Below the pieces are notes generated by a model, which saw nothing but the letters and a program-made list of their open reading frames with translations, was not told the origin of the DNA and did not search any database. Shown here piece after piece: positions 42,929 to 51,723 of a stretch of DNA of 64,000 nucleotides; position 1 is the stretch's first letter, and every line of letters starts with the position of its first letter. The DNA comes from DATKBT01 sp035546295 (GTDB lineage: Bacteria; Acidobacteriota; Thermoanaerobaculia; Multivoradales; Multivoraceae). The stretch lies in assembly GCA_035546295.1 (NCBI GenBank), contig DATKBT010000014.1, forward strand, positions 1 to 64,000, written 5' to 3'. A program made the translations under genes and the position numbers.

Positions 42929-43243
42929 TTTACGTCTTTTCTACGCTTCGACGGAACAGTTCGACGGAAAAGTTCGACGGAACAGGCGGTCGAGCCTGCA
43001 CGTCGATCGAACACGATGTTTCAGGCGGGGTCGATGGCTCGTGGCGCGGGGACTCTCGCGGGCCCACGGAGGGGCCGTGAGAGTGACGGGGTTTGGGATG
43101 GGAGAGTGGCTGGAGTCGGGAACGGGCCGGTGATCCGGGAGGTGCGGTTTCGCGGGCGCCGCGGCCCGAGTCGCCGTGGCGAGCCTGGCACGGCGGCGGC
43201 TAGCATCGGGTCGCCTTCGCCCCACGCCGACTCGGAGGCCGCG
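42929..43243. other. Intergenic region between divergent genes
   Basis: 315 bases between the radical SAM start and the NCS1 permease start. It begins with an AT-richer stretch (tacgtcttttctacg) near 42931-42945 and three 13-bp repeats. The frame upstream of the permease start is open but has no recognisable sequence. Promoters for both genes must lie here; none is convincing. Confidence 0.5.
42947..42985. repeat. Three 13-bp tandem repeats upstream of the radical SAM gene
   Basis: ttcgacggaacag, ttcgacggaaaag, ttcgacggaacag at 42947-42959, 42960-42972 and 42973-42985, beginning 19 bases before the ATG at 42928. Same unit length and copy number as the array at 28978, but a different sequence. 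Confidence 0.85.
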
Positions 43244-44743
43244 ATGCCGAGCACCACCCCCGCGAGCGCGTCGAAGCTCGCCGATCCGTCGCTGATCAAC
43301 GACGACCTCGCGCCGACGCCGATCGCGCGCCGAACCTGGACGGCGCGCGACATCGCCTCGTTGTGGATCGGGATGGTCGCGTGCGTCCCCACCTACATGC
43401 TCGCCGGAGGCCTGGTCGATCTGGGGATGAGCTGGTGGCAGGCGGTGCTCACCGTGACGCTGGGCAACGTGCTGGTGCTGCTGCCGATGATGGCGACGGC
43501 GCATCCGGGGACCCGCTACGGGATCTCGTTCCCGGTGCTGGCGCGCGCCAGCTTCGGCGTGCTCGGCGCCAACGTCCCGGCGCTGCTGCGCGGGCTGGTG
43601 GCCTGCGGCTGGTTCGGGATCCAGACCTGGATCGGCGGCTCGGCGATCTACCAGCTCATCGGTGCTTTGCGCGGCGGATGGGGAGCGCGCGCGGATCTCC
43701 CCCTGCTCGGCATCAACGCAATCGAGGCGCTCTGCTTCGTGCTGTTCTGGGGGATCCAGGTCGCCGTCCTGTGGCGCGGGATCGAGTCGATCAAGGTGCT
43801 CGAGGTGTGGGCGGCGCCGTTCCTCATCGCGATGGCGCTCGTGCTGCTCGGCTGGGCCTGGGTGCGCGCCGACGGGTTCGGGCCGATGCTCTCGGCGCCC
43901 TCGCAGTTCGGTCCGGGAGGTGCTCAGGAGGGACGGTTCTGGGCGGTCTTCTTCCCTGGGCTCACCGGCATGGTCGGCTTCTGGGCGACGCTCTCGCTCA
44001 ACATCCCGGACTTCACGCGCTACGCGCGTTCGCAGCGCGACCAGCTCCTCGGCCAGGCGATCGGGCTACCGCTGTTCATGACGCTGTTCTCGTTCGTGGG
44101 CGTGGCCGTGACCTCGGCGACGTTGGTGATCTTCGGCGAGGCGATCCCCGATCCGACGGTGCTGCTCGGGCGACTCGGCGGCGGCGTCGCCGTGGTCGTG
44201 TCACTGCTCGCGCTCACGCTGGCGACGCTGTCGACCAACCTGGCCGCCAACGTGGTCTCCCCGGCGAACGCGCTGGTCAACCTTGCTCCGCGCCGCGTGA
44301 CCTTCCGGCTCGGCGCGCTGCTGACCGCTGGCCTCGGGCTGGTGATCTTCCCGTGGAAGCTGATCGAGTCGAGCCAGGGCTACATCTTCACCTGGCTGGT
44401 CGGGTACTCGGCGCTGCTCGGCCCGATCGGCGGGATCCTGCTCGTCGACTATTGGATCGTCCGACGCACGGAGCTCGACGCCGACGCGCTCTATCGCCGG
44501 GGCGGCGTCTACGAATATCGGGGCGGGGTGAACCCGAGGGCGCTCCTCGCGCTCGCCGTCGGCGTCGCGCCGAACGTCCCGGGCTTCCTGGCGGCGGCGG
44601 GGATCGTCGAGACGGTGGCGCCGCTGTGGGCGCAGGTCTACACCTACGCCTGGTTCGTCGGGTTCCTGCTGTCGGGCGGCGTCTACTGGGTGATCGCGCG
44701 AACGCGGCGCGAGTCGTCCCCCCAGCCGCTACCGGCGTCGTAG
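43244..44743 (+). CDS. NCS1-family nucleobase/hydantoin permease
   Basis: 499 residues with about 12 hydrophobic helices. INDDLAPTPIARRTWTARDIASLWIGMVACVPTYMLAGGLV is the NCS1 N-terminal signature; FGIQTWIGGSAIYQLIG near 126-142 holds the Gln and Trp of the substrate site, and NIPDFTRYARSQRDQ the central TM6-7 motif. Family members import cytosine, allantoin, hydantoin, uracil or thiamine-like rings with sodium or protons; the ligand is not clear here. Start ATG at 43244 puts the usual polar N-tail before helix 1. The stop TAG directly abuts a palindrome. Confidence 0.93.
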   Translation: MPSTTPASASKLADPSLINDDLAPTPIARRTWTARDIASLWIGMVACVPTYMLAGGLVDLGMSWWQAVLTVTLGNVLVLLPMMATAHPGTRYGISFPVLARASFGVLGANVPALLRGLVACGWFGIQTWIGGSAIYQLIGALRGGWGARADLPLLGINAIEALCFVLFWGIQVAVLWRGIESIKVLEVWAAPFLIAMALVLLGWAWVRADGFGPMLSAPSQFGPGGAQEGRFWAVFFPGLTGMVGFWATLSLNIPDFTRYARSQRDQLLGQAIGLPLFMTLFSFVGVAVTSATLVIFGEAIPDPTVLLGRLGGGVAVVVSLLALTLATLSTNLAANVVSPANALVNLAPRRVTFRLGALLTAGLGLVIFPWKLIESSQGYIFTWLVGYSALLGPIGGILLVDYWIVRRTELDADALYRRGGVYEYRGGVNPRALLALAVGVAPNVPGFLAAAGIVETVAPLWAQVYTYAWFVGFLLSGGVYWVIARTRRESSPQPLPAS

Positions 44744-44910
44744 CGGCCGACCCCCCGGTCGGCCGATCGACATGACGTGGCTCCGTCGCTGGCACGTCGG
44801 GCGGGACCGGATGGTTTCCGCGCGGTCGTCGGCCGAGCAGGAGCTCGGCCGCTTACATTAGGAGGGGTGTTTCGGTTTTGGATCGCGTGTGGCCGGCGTC
44901 CCTGCCGGCC
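44744..44910. repeat. Cluster of three REP-like palindromes (BIME-like)
   Basis: Hairpins at 44744-44765 (stem cggccgacc, loop cccc), 44830-44851 (stem cggccgagc, loop agga, opposite orientation by its flanks) and 44891-44910 (stem ggccggc, loop gtccct). They fill the 221-base gap between the converging permease and ThDP-enzyme genes. They could end transcription from both sides, but no T-runs follow. Confidence 0.7.
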
Positions 44911-44964
44911 GATCGCCGGCACGCGTCACGCGCGGGCTGCCGTCGCGCAAACCGGCGGGCGCCC

Positions 44965-46623
44965 TTACATCTTCTTCGCGATCTCGCCCAGTCGCGCGGT
45001 CAGCTTCGGGTTCTCGCGGTAGTCGATGGGCACCACGACGAGCGAGGGTCCCTCTTCCTGGAACGCCTTCTCGAGGGTCGCCAGCAGCTCGGAGCTCTTG
45101 TCGCAGAAGTGGCCGTGCCAGCCGAAGGCCTCGGCGAGCTTGATCCAGTCGGGGTTGCCGAACGAGAGGTCGGTGTGGTGGCCGAACTCGTTTTTCTGCT
45201 TCCAGGCGATCAGGCCATAGGCGCCGTCCTCCCACACCATGACGACGATGTTCGAGTCGATCCGGCGGGCGGTCTCCATCTCCTGGACGTTCATCATGAA
45301 GCCGCCATCGCCCGAGATCGCCAGGATGCGGCGGTCGGGGAAGACCAGCGAGGCGGCGATGGCGCCGGGGAGCGCGAAGCCCATCGAGCAGAAGCCGTTG
45401 GGGATCAGGCAGGTGTTGGGCTCGTGGCAGGGGTAGTGGCGGGCGATCCACATCTTGTGGGCGCCGACGTCCGACAGCACGACGTCGTGGGGGCCGAGGA
45501 CCTGGCGGGCGTCCCACAGCGCCTTCTGCGGTTTGATCAGACCCTGGGCGTCGTCGCGGGCGTGCTCGGCGAGCTCGACCAGCATCGACGCCCGCGCCTT
45601 GCGTGTGTGGGAGTGGTCGAACTTCAGATTCTCGGCGCCGTCGCGGTCGACGCGCTCGTTGAGCATCCACAGGGTGTGGGCGAGGTCGCCGACCACCTCG
45701 ACCTCGATCCGGTAGTTCTCGTCGATCTCGGCGGGGATGAAGTCGATGTGGACGATGCGGTTGTCGCCCTTGGGGTTCCACAGCGACGGGTGGTACTCGA
45801 CCATGTCGTAGCCGAGGGTGATCACCAGATCCGCCTCGTCGACGGCGACGGTTGGATAGTCCTTGGCGCCCAAGCCGATGGTGAACATGCAGTGCTCGGA
45901 GTCCATGTCGACGGCGCCCTTGGCCATGAACGTCGTGACCACGCCGATGCCGGTCTTCTCGACGAAGCGGCGGAGCTGCTTCGAGGCGCGCCGGCGGATG
46001 CAGCCGTTGCCGGCCATGATGATGGGCCGCTTCGCGGACTTGATCGCCTCCCAGGCGCGGTCGACGATCTTGTCGTCGGGCACCGCGCGGCGGAACTTGC
46101 GCACCTCGATCGGCTCGGTCCTGGCCTCGCGCTCGGCGACGTCCTCGGGGAGCTCGATGAGGCAGGCGCCGGGCTTCTCGGTGCGCGCCAGGCGCACCGC
46201 CTTGCGCACGATCTCGGGCGTGTTGTCGGGGTGCCACACGGTCTGCGCCCACTTGGTCACCGGCTCGAACATCGCCACCACGTCCATCGCCTGGTGCGAC
46301 TCCTTGTGCAGGCGCTCGGTCGAGCCCTGGCCGGTGATCGCCAGCATCGGCGCGCGGTCCATGTTGGCGTCTGCGACCCCCGTGATCAGGTTGGTGGCGC
46401 CGGGGCCGAGCGTGCCGAGGCAGACCGCCGGGTTGCCCGTGAGGCGGCCGTACACCTCGGCCATGAACGCCGCGCCCTGCTCGTGGCGGGTGAGGACGAA
46501 GCGGATGCTCTGCGACTTCTCGAGCGACATCATGAAGTCGGCGTTCTCCTCGCCGGGAACTCCGAAGACGTATTCGATCCCTTCGGTCTCCAGGCACTTC
46601 ACGAACAGGTCCGAACACTTCAT
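44965..46623 (-). CDS. Acetolactate synthase-like ThDP enzyme (AlsS/large-subunit type)
   Basis: 552 residues, full length. Catalytic Glu48 in RHEQGAAFMAEVYGR, GTLGPGATNLITGVADANMD, KGAVDMDSEHCMFTIGLG in the middle domain, and the ThDP/Mg motif GDGGFMMNVQEMETARRIDSN. These match catabolic acetolactate synthase (AlsS) and related oxidative-pathway ThDP enzymes; no regulatory small subunit (IlvN) gene is adjacent. It would join two pyruvates to acetolactate, but in a cluster with permease, amidase and cyclase another 2-oxoacid chemistry is possible. The stop lies 55 bases past the last REP-like hairpin. Start ATG 46623. Confidence 0.88.
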   Translation of the reverse strand: MKCSDLFVKCLETEGIEYVFGVPGEENADFMMSLEKSQSIRFVLTRHEQGAAFMAEVYGRLTGNPAVCLGTLGPGATNLITGVADANMDRAPMLAITGQGSTERLHKESHQAMDVVAMFEPVTKWAQTVWHPDNTPEIVRKAVRLARTEKPGACLIELPEDVAEREARTEPIEVRKFRRAVPDDKIVDRAWEAIKSAKRPIIMAGNGCIRRRASKQLRRFVEKTGIGVVTTFMAKGAVDMDSEHCMFTIGLGAKDYPTVAVDEADLVITLGYDMVEYHPSLWNPKGDNRIVHIDFIPAEIDENYRIEVEVVGDLAHTLWMLNERVDRDGAENLKFDHSHTRKARASMLVELAEHARDDAQGLIKPQKALWDARQVLGPHDVVLSDVGAHKMWIARHYPCHEPNTCLIPNGFCSMGFALPGAIAASLVFPDRRILAISGDGGFMMNVQEMETARRIDSNIVVMVWEDGAYGLIAWKQKNEFGHHTDLSFGNPDWIKLAEAFGWHGHFCDKSSELLATLEKAFQEEGPSLVVVPIDYRENPKLTARLGEIAKKM

Positions 46624-46703
46624 GACGGGCGCTCCAGGCTCTGCGGTCGTGGGGTCTCCGGCGGGGCTGCGGTCGACGAGGTGCCGGCGCGGAGGTTCTC
46701 TGC

Positions 46704-46783
46704 GAGGCGATTTCTCTTCTTTGAAGAGGCGATTCCTCTTCTGAAGAGGCGATTCCCCTTCTCTGAAGAGGCGATTCCTCCGG
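46704..46783. repeat. Four tandem repeats of about 22 bp in an intergenic region
   Basis: Units beginning gaggcgatt at 46704-46725 (22), 46726-46745 (20), 46746-46767 (22) and 46768 to about 46783 (partial). They lie between the ThDP-enzyme start (46623) and the amidase stop (46791). Each unit can form a weak stem (agagg with cctct). Length varies by two bases, so they do not keep a reading frame and are probably non-coding. Confidence 0.85.
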
Positions 46784-46790
46784 GAGACGA

Positions 46791-48227
46791 TCAGCGGCCG
46801 ATCGTAGCAAGAGGCGCAGGACCGATCGGGCGAGCCTCCTGGAGACGCGCGGCGAACGCCAGCACCGCCTCCTCGCCGAACGGAGGCCCGACGACCTGGA
46901 GCCCGGCCGGCATCCCGGCGGGATCGAGACCGCAGGGCACCGAGCCCACCGGCAGCGCGGTCAGGCTGAGGATGAAGGTGGGCGCGATCCAGTCCACGTA
47001 GGTCTTCATCTCGCGCCCGCCGACGGTGGCCGGGTGGCTCTCGGTGACCGGGAAGGGGGAGACCGCCATGCTCGGGGTCAGCAGCAGGTCGTAGCGCTCG
47101 AGCAGCCCGAGCACCGCCTCGCGCACGCGGGCGCGGGCGTGCTCGGCGGCGCCCAGCTCCTCGGTGCTCACGCGCAGGCCGGCTTCGACGTTGCCCTTCA
47201 GGTTGGGGCCGAAACGCTCGCGCAGGCCGAGCCGCTCGTGCTGTTGGACCACCATCCACAGCCCACGCAGATCGAGGAAGGCGCGCCAGCCGAAAGAGAG
47301 GTCGAGCTCGACCTCGTCGACCGCGGCGCCGGCCTGGCGCAGCTCGAAGGCGGCGGCGCGGCAGGTCGTCTCGACCGCCGGGTCGATGCCGATGCCGGCG
47401 AGATCCGGACAGTAGGCGAGCCGCAGCCGGCGCAGATCGCCGCCGCCGGTCTCGAGTCGCGCCGCGGAAGCGAAGCTGCGATTCGCGGTCGGCTGACAGA
47501 TCGGGACTCGACGGCTTGCCCCGGCGGTGGCGTCGAGCGCGAGACCGACGTCCTCGGCGGCGCGGCCCATGAAGCCGGTGACCTGGAGGGTGTCCCACAG
47601 GAACGCCGACGGCCAGGTGGGCACCAGCCCGGGGGACGGGCGCAGGCCGACGACGCCGCAGAACGAGGCCGGGATGCGCAGCGAGCCGCCGAGGTCGGTG
47701 CCCTCGGCGAGCGAGATCATGCCGGTCGCGAGGCCGGCGGCGCCGCCGCCGGTGGAGCCGCCGGCCGAGAGCTCCGGGTTCCACGGGTTGCGGGTGCGCC
47801 CGAAGACCTCGTTGAAGGTGTTGCCGCCGGTGGCGAACTCCGGGGTGTTCGTCTTTCCAAGGATCACGGCGCCGGCGCGCCGCGCGCGCTCGACGACCAG
47901 CGCGTCGACCGTGGCGACGTTCTCGGGGACGTCGTCGGCGAAGAGCGGCGAGCCGTAGGTGATGCGCAATCCGCGCACCGGCGTCACGTCCTTGACCCCG
48001 AGCAGGAGCCCGGCGAGCGGACCGACGTCCTCGTTGCGCTCGAGCGCCTCCTCGAGTGCTCGCGCCTCGTCCTCGGCGGTCTCCGAGAGCGTGACGACGG
48101 CGTTGATCCGGGGGCCGAGCCGCTCGATGCGCGCGAGCGCGGCGTGGAGCAGCTCGGTGGGCGAGAGCTCGCGCGATTGGATGAGCCGTGCCTGTGTGGC
48201 CGCGGAGAGGAGGGCGGGATCGCTCAT
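46791..48227 (-). CDS. Amidase signature family hydrolase
   Basis: 478 residues. Catalytic triad Lys79 (GVKDV), cis-Ser158 (AGGSTGGGAAGLATG) and Ser182 (EGTDLGGSLRIPASFCG). Subgroup members include GatA-like, aryl and hydantoin/urea-side amidases; the high Gly content and the lack of GatB/GatC neighbours argue against the glutamyl-tRNA enzyme. It hydrolyses an amide C-N bond in the cytoplasm. Its start shares ATGA with the ankyrin gene's stop. Start ATG 48227. Confidence 0.93.
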   Translation of the reverse strand: MSDPALLSAATQARLIQSRELSPTELLHAALARIERLGPRINAVVTLSETAEDEARALEEALERNEDVGPLAGLLLGVKDVTPVRGLRITYGSPLFADDVPENVATVDALVVERARRAGAVILGKTNTPEFATGGNTFNEVFGRTRNPWNPELSAGGSTGGGAAGLATGMISLAEGTDLGGSLRIPASFCGVVGLRPSPGLVPTWPSAFLWDTLQVTGFMGRAAEDVGLALDATAGASRRVPICQPTANRSFASAARLETGGGDLRRLRLAYCPDLAGIGIDPAVETTCRAAAFELRQAGAAVDEVELDLSFGWRAFLDLRGLWMVVQQHERLGLRERFGPNLKGNVEAGLRVSTEELGAAEHARARVREAVLGLLERYDLLLTPSMAVSPFPVTESHPATVGGREMKTYVDWIAPTFILSLTALPVGSVPCGLDPAGMPAGLQVVGPPFGEEAVLAFAARLQEARPIGPAPLATIGR

Positions 48228-48952
48228 CGCGACGATCCCCAGCTCTCGATCTCGCGCGCCAGGTCGTCGTGGCCGCTCTCCCGCGCCCAGCCCGCAGGCG
48301 ACGCCTGGAACTCTGGGTCCAGCTCGGTGCGGTCGGCGCCGTGCTCGAGCAGGAAGCGGACGGTCTCGGCGTGGCCGTTGATCGCGGCCCAGTGCAGGGC
48401 GGTGGCGCCGAAGAAGCCGCGCGCGTCGACCGAGGCACCCCGCTCGACGAGCAGGCGCGCAACCTCGAGGTGGCCGTTGCGGCACGCGCTGTAGAACGCG
48501 TCGGAGAGCACGTCGCCGCGCTGGTGGGCGGTGCTCTCGGGCCAGTGCCGGTCGGGCTCGCGCGGCGCCGCCCGTCGCGGTTGCGCCGCGGAAGGCGTTT
48601 CGCCGAGCAGGTCCTCGACGCGCTCGGCGCGTCCCAGGCTGGCGGCGTTGATCAGGTCGAGGCCCTCGGCGCCGCGAGCGAGGAGCAGCGCGCCGACCTT
48701 GCCGGCGCCCATCGTGGCCGCCCAGTCGAGCGGCGTGGCCCCCCAGTCGGTCTGCGCCTCGAGGTCGGCACCGGCCTCGAGCAGCGCGCGGGCGACCTCG
48801 ACGTCGTCGACCTGGGCGGCCTTGTGGAGCGCGGTCATCGCGTGCTCGCCGCGGCGCCGCGCGAGCTCCGGGTCGGTGGCGAGCAGCGCCAGAGCGCGCG
48901 AGGTGTCGCGCGCTTCGATCGCGGCGTTGAGCTCGGAGAGGAGCGTTCTCAC
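48224..48952 (-). CDS. Ankyrin-repeat protein
   Basis: 242 residues with about five ankyrin repeats: TALHKAAQVDDVEVARALLEAGAD near 40-63, TPLDWAATMGAGKVGALLLARGAE, DLINAASLGRAERVEDLL, AFYSACRNGHLEVARLLVERGAS and TALHWAAINGHAETVRFLLEHGAD. A Pro/Arg-rich insert (about 120-145) splits the third and fourth repeats. No signal peptide, so it is probably a cytoplasmic binding partner. Its stop overlaps the amidase start (ATGA), which suggests coordinated production with that enzyme. Binding target unknown. Confidence 0.9.
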   Translation of the reverse strand: MRTLLSELNAAIEARDTSRALALLATDPELARRRGEHAMTALHKAAQVDDVEVARALLEAGADLEAQTDWGATPLDWAATMGAGKVGALLLARGAEGLDLINAASLGRAERVEDLLGETPSAAQPRRAAPREPDRHWPESTAHQRGDVLSDAFYSACRNGHLEVARLLVERGASVDARGFFGATALHWAAINGHAETVRFLLEHGADRTELDPEFQASPAGWARESGHDDLAREIESWGSSR

Positions 48953-49016
48953 GGGAGGCTCGGTGGCTGCGCGGGGGGAAGAGGTGGGAGGGTCGCGGAG
49001 CGCGAACGAGCGGCGA

Positions 49017-49802
49017 TCACAGGTCGAGGAACGCCACCACCCGCGCGAAGGCCGCCTCGCCCCCCTTGAACTTCCAGGGGAAGCAGCCGATCACCAGACG
49101 CTGGTTCTGGAGCTCGGGGCTGTCGATGTCGCCCCCGAGGTTCTCGATGTGCATGCAGTCGTGAGGGAACAGCGCGTTGTGCGTGAGCTGGTAGGCGCTG
49201 TCGGGGAACAGCTCGTCGATCTCGTCCTTCCCGAACTTCTGCTCGCACAGCGCGCGCACCTTGTCGCAGTGCCCGTGCATCCCCTTGCCCAGGAAGCGGC
49301 CGATCGGCAGGTTCATGGGGTGATCGGTGGACACGCAGTCGACGCCCCAGATGTGGATCTTCTTCTCGAGCAGCCAGTCGCACATCCTCGGGTGCGCGCC
49401 GGGGTGGAGGTGGATGTAGCGCTCCTCGTCGGGTGAGGACCCGAACTGGGCGTAGCGGTGCCATCCGGTGTGCAGGATCAAGAGGTCTCCCTCGCGCACC
49501 TCGACCCGCTCCTCGATCATCTCCGGGGTGTAGGCGGCGAGCTCGTCCATCGCGTCGGTGAGGTCGACGACGACGCCGGGCCCGCACAGCCACTCGAGCG
49601 GGATCTCGTCGATGGTCATGCCGCCGGTGACGAAGTGACGGGGCGCATCGAGGTGGGTGCCCATGTGGTTCGAGGTCTGGATGTACTGCGCGTTGACCCC
49701 GTGCTCGGCCTTGCGCTTGATGTACTTGACCTCGAACGGCGGGTAGTAGGGCCAGAACGGGCATTCCTGGTTCAGCGGCTGGGAGAGGTCGACGAGTCGC
49801 AT
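49017..49802 (-). CDS. Cyclase-family metal hydrolase (kynurenine formamidase-like)
   Basis: 261 residues. The cyclase signature HMGTHLDAPRHF gives H46, H50, D52 and H56; VVDLTDAMDEL and WGVDCVSTDHPMNLPIG complete the metal site. Family members (PF04199) hydrolyse N-formylkynurenine, isatin or cyclic imides; the substrate here is unknown. It lies upstream of the ankyrin-amidase pair on the same strand, separated by 64 bases, so it may be part of the same transcription unit. Confidence 0.92.
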   Translation of the reverse strand: MRLVDLSQPLNQECPFWPYYPPFEVKYIKRKAEHGVNAQYIQTSNHMGTHLDAPRHFVTGGMTIDEIPLEWLCGPGVVVDLTDAMDELAAYTPEMIEERVEVREGDLLILHTGWHRYAQFGSSPDEERYIHLHPGAHPRMCDWLLEKKIHIWGVDCVSTDHPMNLPIGRFLGKGMHGHCDKVRALCEQKFGKDEIDELFPDSAYQLTHNALFPHDCMHIENLGGDIDSPELQNQRLVIGCFPWKFKGGEAAFARVVAFLDL

Positions 49803-49995
49803 GGCGTCTCCTGGTCAGATCGGGCGGGCGAGGGAGCAGGTTATCGCGGCTCTCGCAGACCGGCTCCCGGCGCTCGATGAGCATGACCTTCTCCGGGCCG
49901 TTCGCCGGCCCGTGCTCGGGTGGAGCGACCTCGACATTCGCGACGACGAAGGCAGCCGTGCCGCGGCGGCTTCGCCGATCTGCCCCTCGGAGAAG

Positions 49996-50955
49996 CTAGT
50001 TCGAGGCGACGGTTCGGAGGAAGCCTGTGATCGCTGCGAACGTCTTCTCCGGCTGCTCGATGTAAGGGAAGTGTCCGCACCGGCCCAGGATCAGAAGGTC
50101 CGACCCCTCGATCGCGTCGTGGATCTCCTCGGCGTAGGCGACCGGGATCACGTCGTTCTCGCCGTGGACGATCAGCGTCGGCGCCTGGATCTTCGAGAGC
50201 TCGGCGACGATGTCGTAGCTCCTCGCCGAGCGGTTGAGCGGGCTCTGGTAGAGCGCGTCCATCCGGAGCAGGGTGTCGGCGTCGAGGCGCGTGCTCAGGC
50301 GCCGCGCCATCGCCTGATCGTGGAAGTAGGGCTCGAAGAAGGCCTGGTAGTACTGCTCCAGGACGGCGGGATCGTTGCTCGCAAAGCCCGGGGACTCCTG
50401 GAGCTGCTTCAGCCGCGCGGCGCTCTCGGGCGTCCGGCCGCGATCGATGCCGTCGAAGAGCTCGGCCCAGAAGGTCGAGCGGGCGCCCCCGGAGCTGAGC
50501 AGGACGAGGGAGCCCAAGTTCTCGGGATGCTCGATCGCATAGAACATCGCCAGCATGCCGCCCCACGAGTGACCGAGCAAGTTCATCCGGCCGAGCCGTA
50601 GACCCTGGCGCAGCTTCTCCAGGTCCTCGACGAAGTGGTCGAGCGTCACCTCGGAGACCTCGACCTCGGAGGACGAGTCGCCGCTCGTGCGCTGGTCGTA
50701 GAAGATCAGCCGGAAGCCGTCGGCGAGCTCCGCCATCTGGGGGAGCAGGTAGGAGCTGTCGAGCCCGGGGCCGCCGTGGAGCACGACGACGGGCACGCCC
50801 TCTCCGAACGTGCGGTAGGCCAGTCGTGCCCCCTCGATCTCGAGGATGCCCTCCTCGCTCGGCGGTCGAGGAGGTTCCTGTTGTCCTGGCGCCACGATCG
50901 GCGAGGCCGTTCCGAGAAGGACGGCGAGGCCCGCGGTGAGTCTGCTCGCGATCAT
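49996..50955 (-). CDS. Secreted alpha/beta hydrolase, proline iminopeptidase-like
   Basis: 319 residues from ATG 50955. Signal-peptide-like N-terminus (LTAGLAVLLGTASPIVAPGQQ). HGGPGLDSSY at 60-69 is the oxyanion loop typical of proline iminopeptidases, nucleophile Ser130 in GHSWGG, Asp in VHGENDVIPV and His in RCGHFPYIEQPEKT. It would act in the periplasm or outside, cleaving N-terminal Pro from peptides or hydrolysing a related ester or amide. Same strand as the cyclase gene, 193 bases upstream of it. Confidence 0.9.
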   Translation of the reverse strand: MIASRLTAGLAVLLGTASPIVAPGQQEPPRPPSEEGILEIEGARLAYRTFGEGVPVVVLHGGPGLDSSYLLPQMAELADGFRLIFYDQRTSGDSSSEVEVSEVTLDHFVEDLEKLRQGLRLGRMNLLGHSWGGMLAMFYAIEHPENLGSLVLLSSGGARSTFWAELFDGIDRGRTPESAARLKQLQESPGFASNDPAVLEQYYQAFFEPYFHDQAMARRLSTRLDADTLLRMDALYQSPLNRSARSYDIVAELSKIQAPTLIVHGENDVIPVAYAEEIHDAIEGSDLLILGRCGHFPYIEQPEKTFAAITGFLRTVASN

Positions 50956-51295
50956 GGGGCACCTCCCCGAGGTCGGACGCGCTCGCCCCTGAGGCTTCGT
51001 CATCCGTTCTCTGGCCACCTGGCGACGCCCACTCGGCAAAATCACCGCGGCAGTCCATGGAGGGGCCGGCGCGGGTGCCGCCGCAATTGTAGCTCCTTCG
51101 TTCGGCCCGATCCCGGCCGGTCCTCGGCATGGCCTCTGGCGCTGAGCTGGAGAGGCGGCGTCGCACGTTGCGCCGAAGCCGCGCCCTCCCTGCGGGATTC
51201 GAGAGGGACGCTGTCCGTGGTTTGATCGACGGCGATGCTGCGCTGTCGCCGAGCTCAGGCGGGCGCGCCTCCAAGGCATCCCGCGCACGCGCGCA
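50956..51295. other. Intergenic region, no gene seen
   Basis: 340 bases between the hydrolase start and the GFA-family stop. ORFs crossing it are GC-rich shadows with no recognisable domain. A remnant of the palindrome family (ggcccgatcccggccgg) lies near 51108-51124. No RNA structure was recognised. Confidence 0.5.
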
Positions 51296-51652
51296 TCACT
51301 CGAGAGACCTCCAGGTCCTGGCGCCGTCGAGTCGGCGGATGCGAGGCGCGCCCAGATCGGCCGGCTCCAAGTGACGGGCGTTCACTCCCATGCGCCGGCC
51401 CGGCGTCTTGATGCGGAGGTAGTGGGTGACGCAACCGCACGTGGTGCAGTGGACGAAGCGGATCGTCTTGCTCCCCCACGAATATCCCGAGGTGGTGCCC
51501 GGCGCGGCGACGACGCGGACCGTCGACGGCTCGTAGTACGCCCACAGCGCGCCGTAGCGGCGGCAGATCGAGCAGTTGCAGTCGGTCAGGGTTCGCGGGC
51601 GCCGCGGGACCTCGACCCGGACGGCGCCGCAGTGGCAGGTGGCGGTGAGCAT
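51296..51652 (-). CDS. GFA-family (Gfa-like) zinc protein
   Basis: 118 residues, complete. CHCG at 6-9 (with the Cys-x-Cys pair), CNCSIC near 25-30 and HCTTCGC near 68-74 supply the zinc ligands of the Mss4-like fold. Family name comes from glutathione-dependent formaldehyde-activating enzyme, but many members have no shown activity. It is monocistronic as far as can be seen, with 71 bases between it and the molybdenum-enzyme genes. Confidence 0.88.
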   Translation of the reverse strand: MLTATCHCGAVRVEVPRRPRTLTDCNCSICRRYGALWAYYEPSTVRVVAAPGTTSGYSWGSKTIRFVHCTTCGCVTHYLRIKTPGRRMGVNARHLEPADLGAPRIRRLDGARTWRSLE

Positions 51653-51723
51653 CGGGGATCCTGTCTGGGAGCGACCGGAGACTGTCCGCTACAGGAGCTT
51701 GGCTGCACGGGCGCGACAGCCTC

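Noticed and set aside
44744..44964. Classical intrinsic terminators
   Set aside because: Hairpins lack T-runs and belong to a palindrome family found elsewhere, so I call them REP-like.
46791..48227. gatA (glutamyl-tRNA amidotransferase subunit A)
   Set aside because: No gatB or gatC nearby and the context is catabolic; kept as a general amidase.
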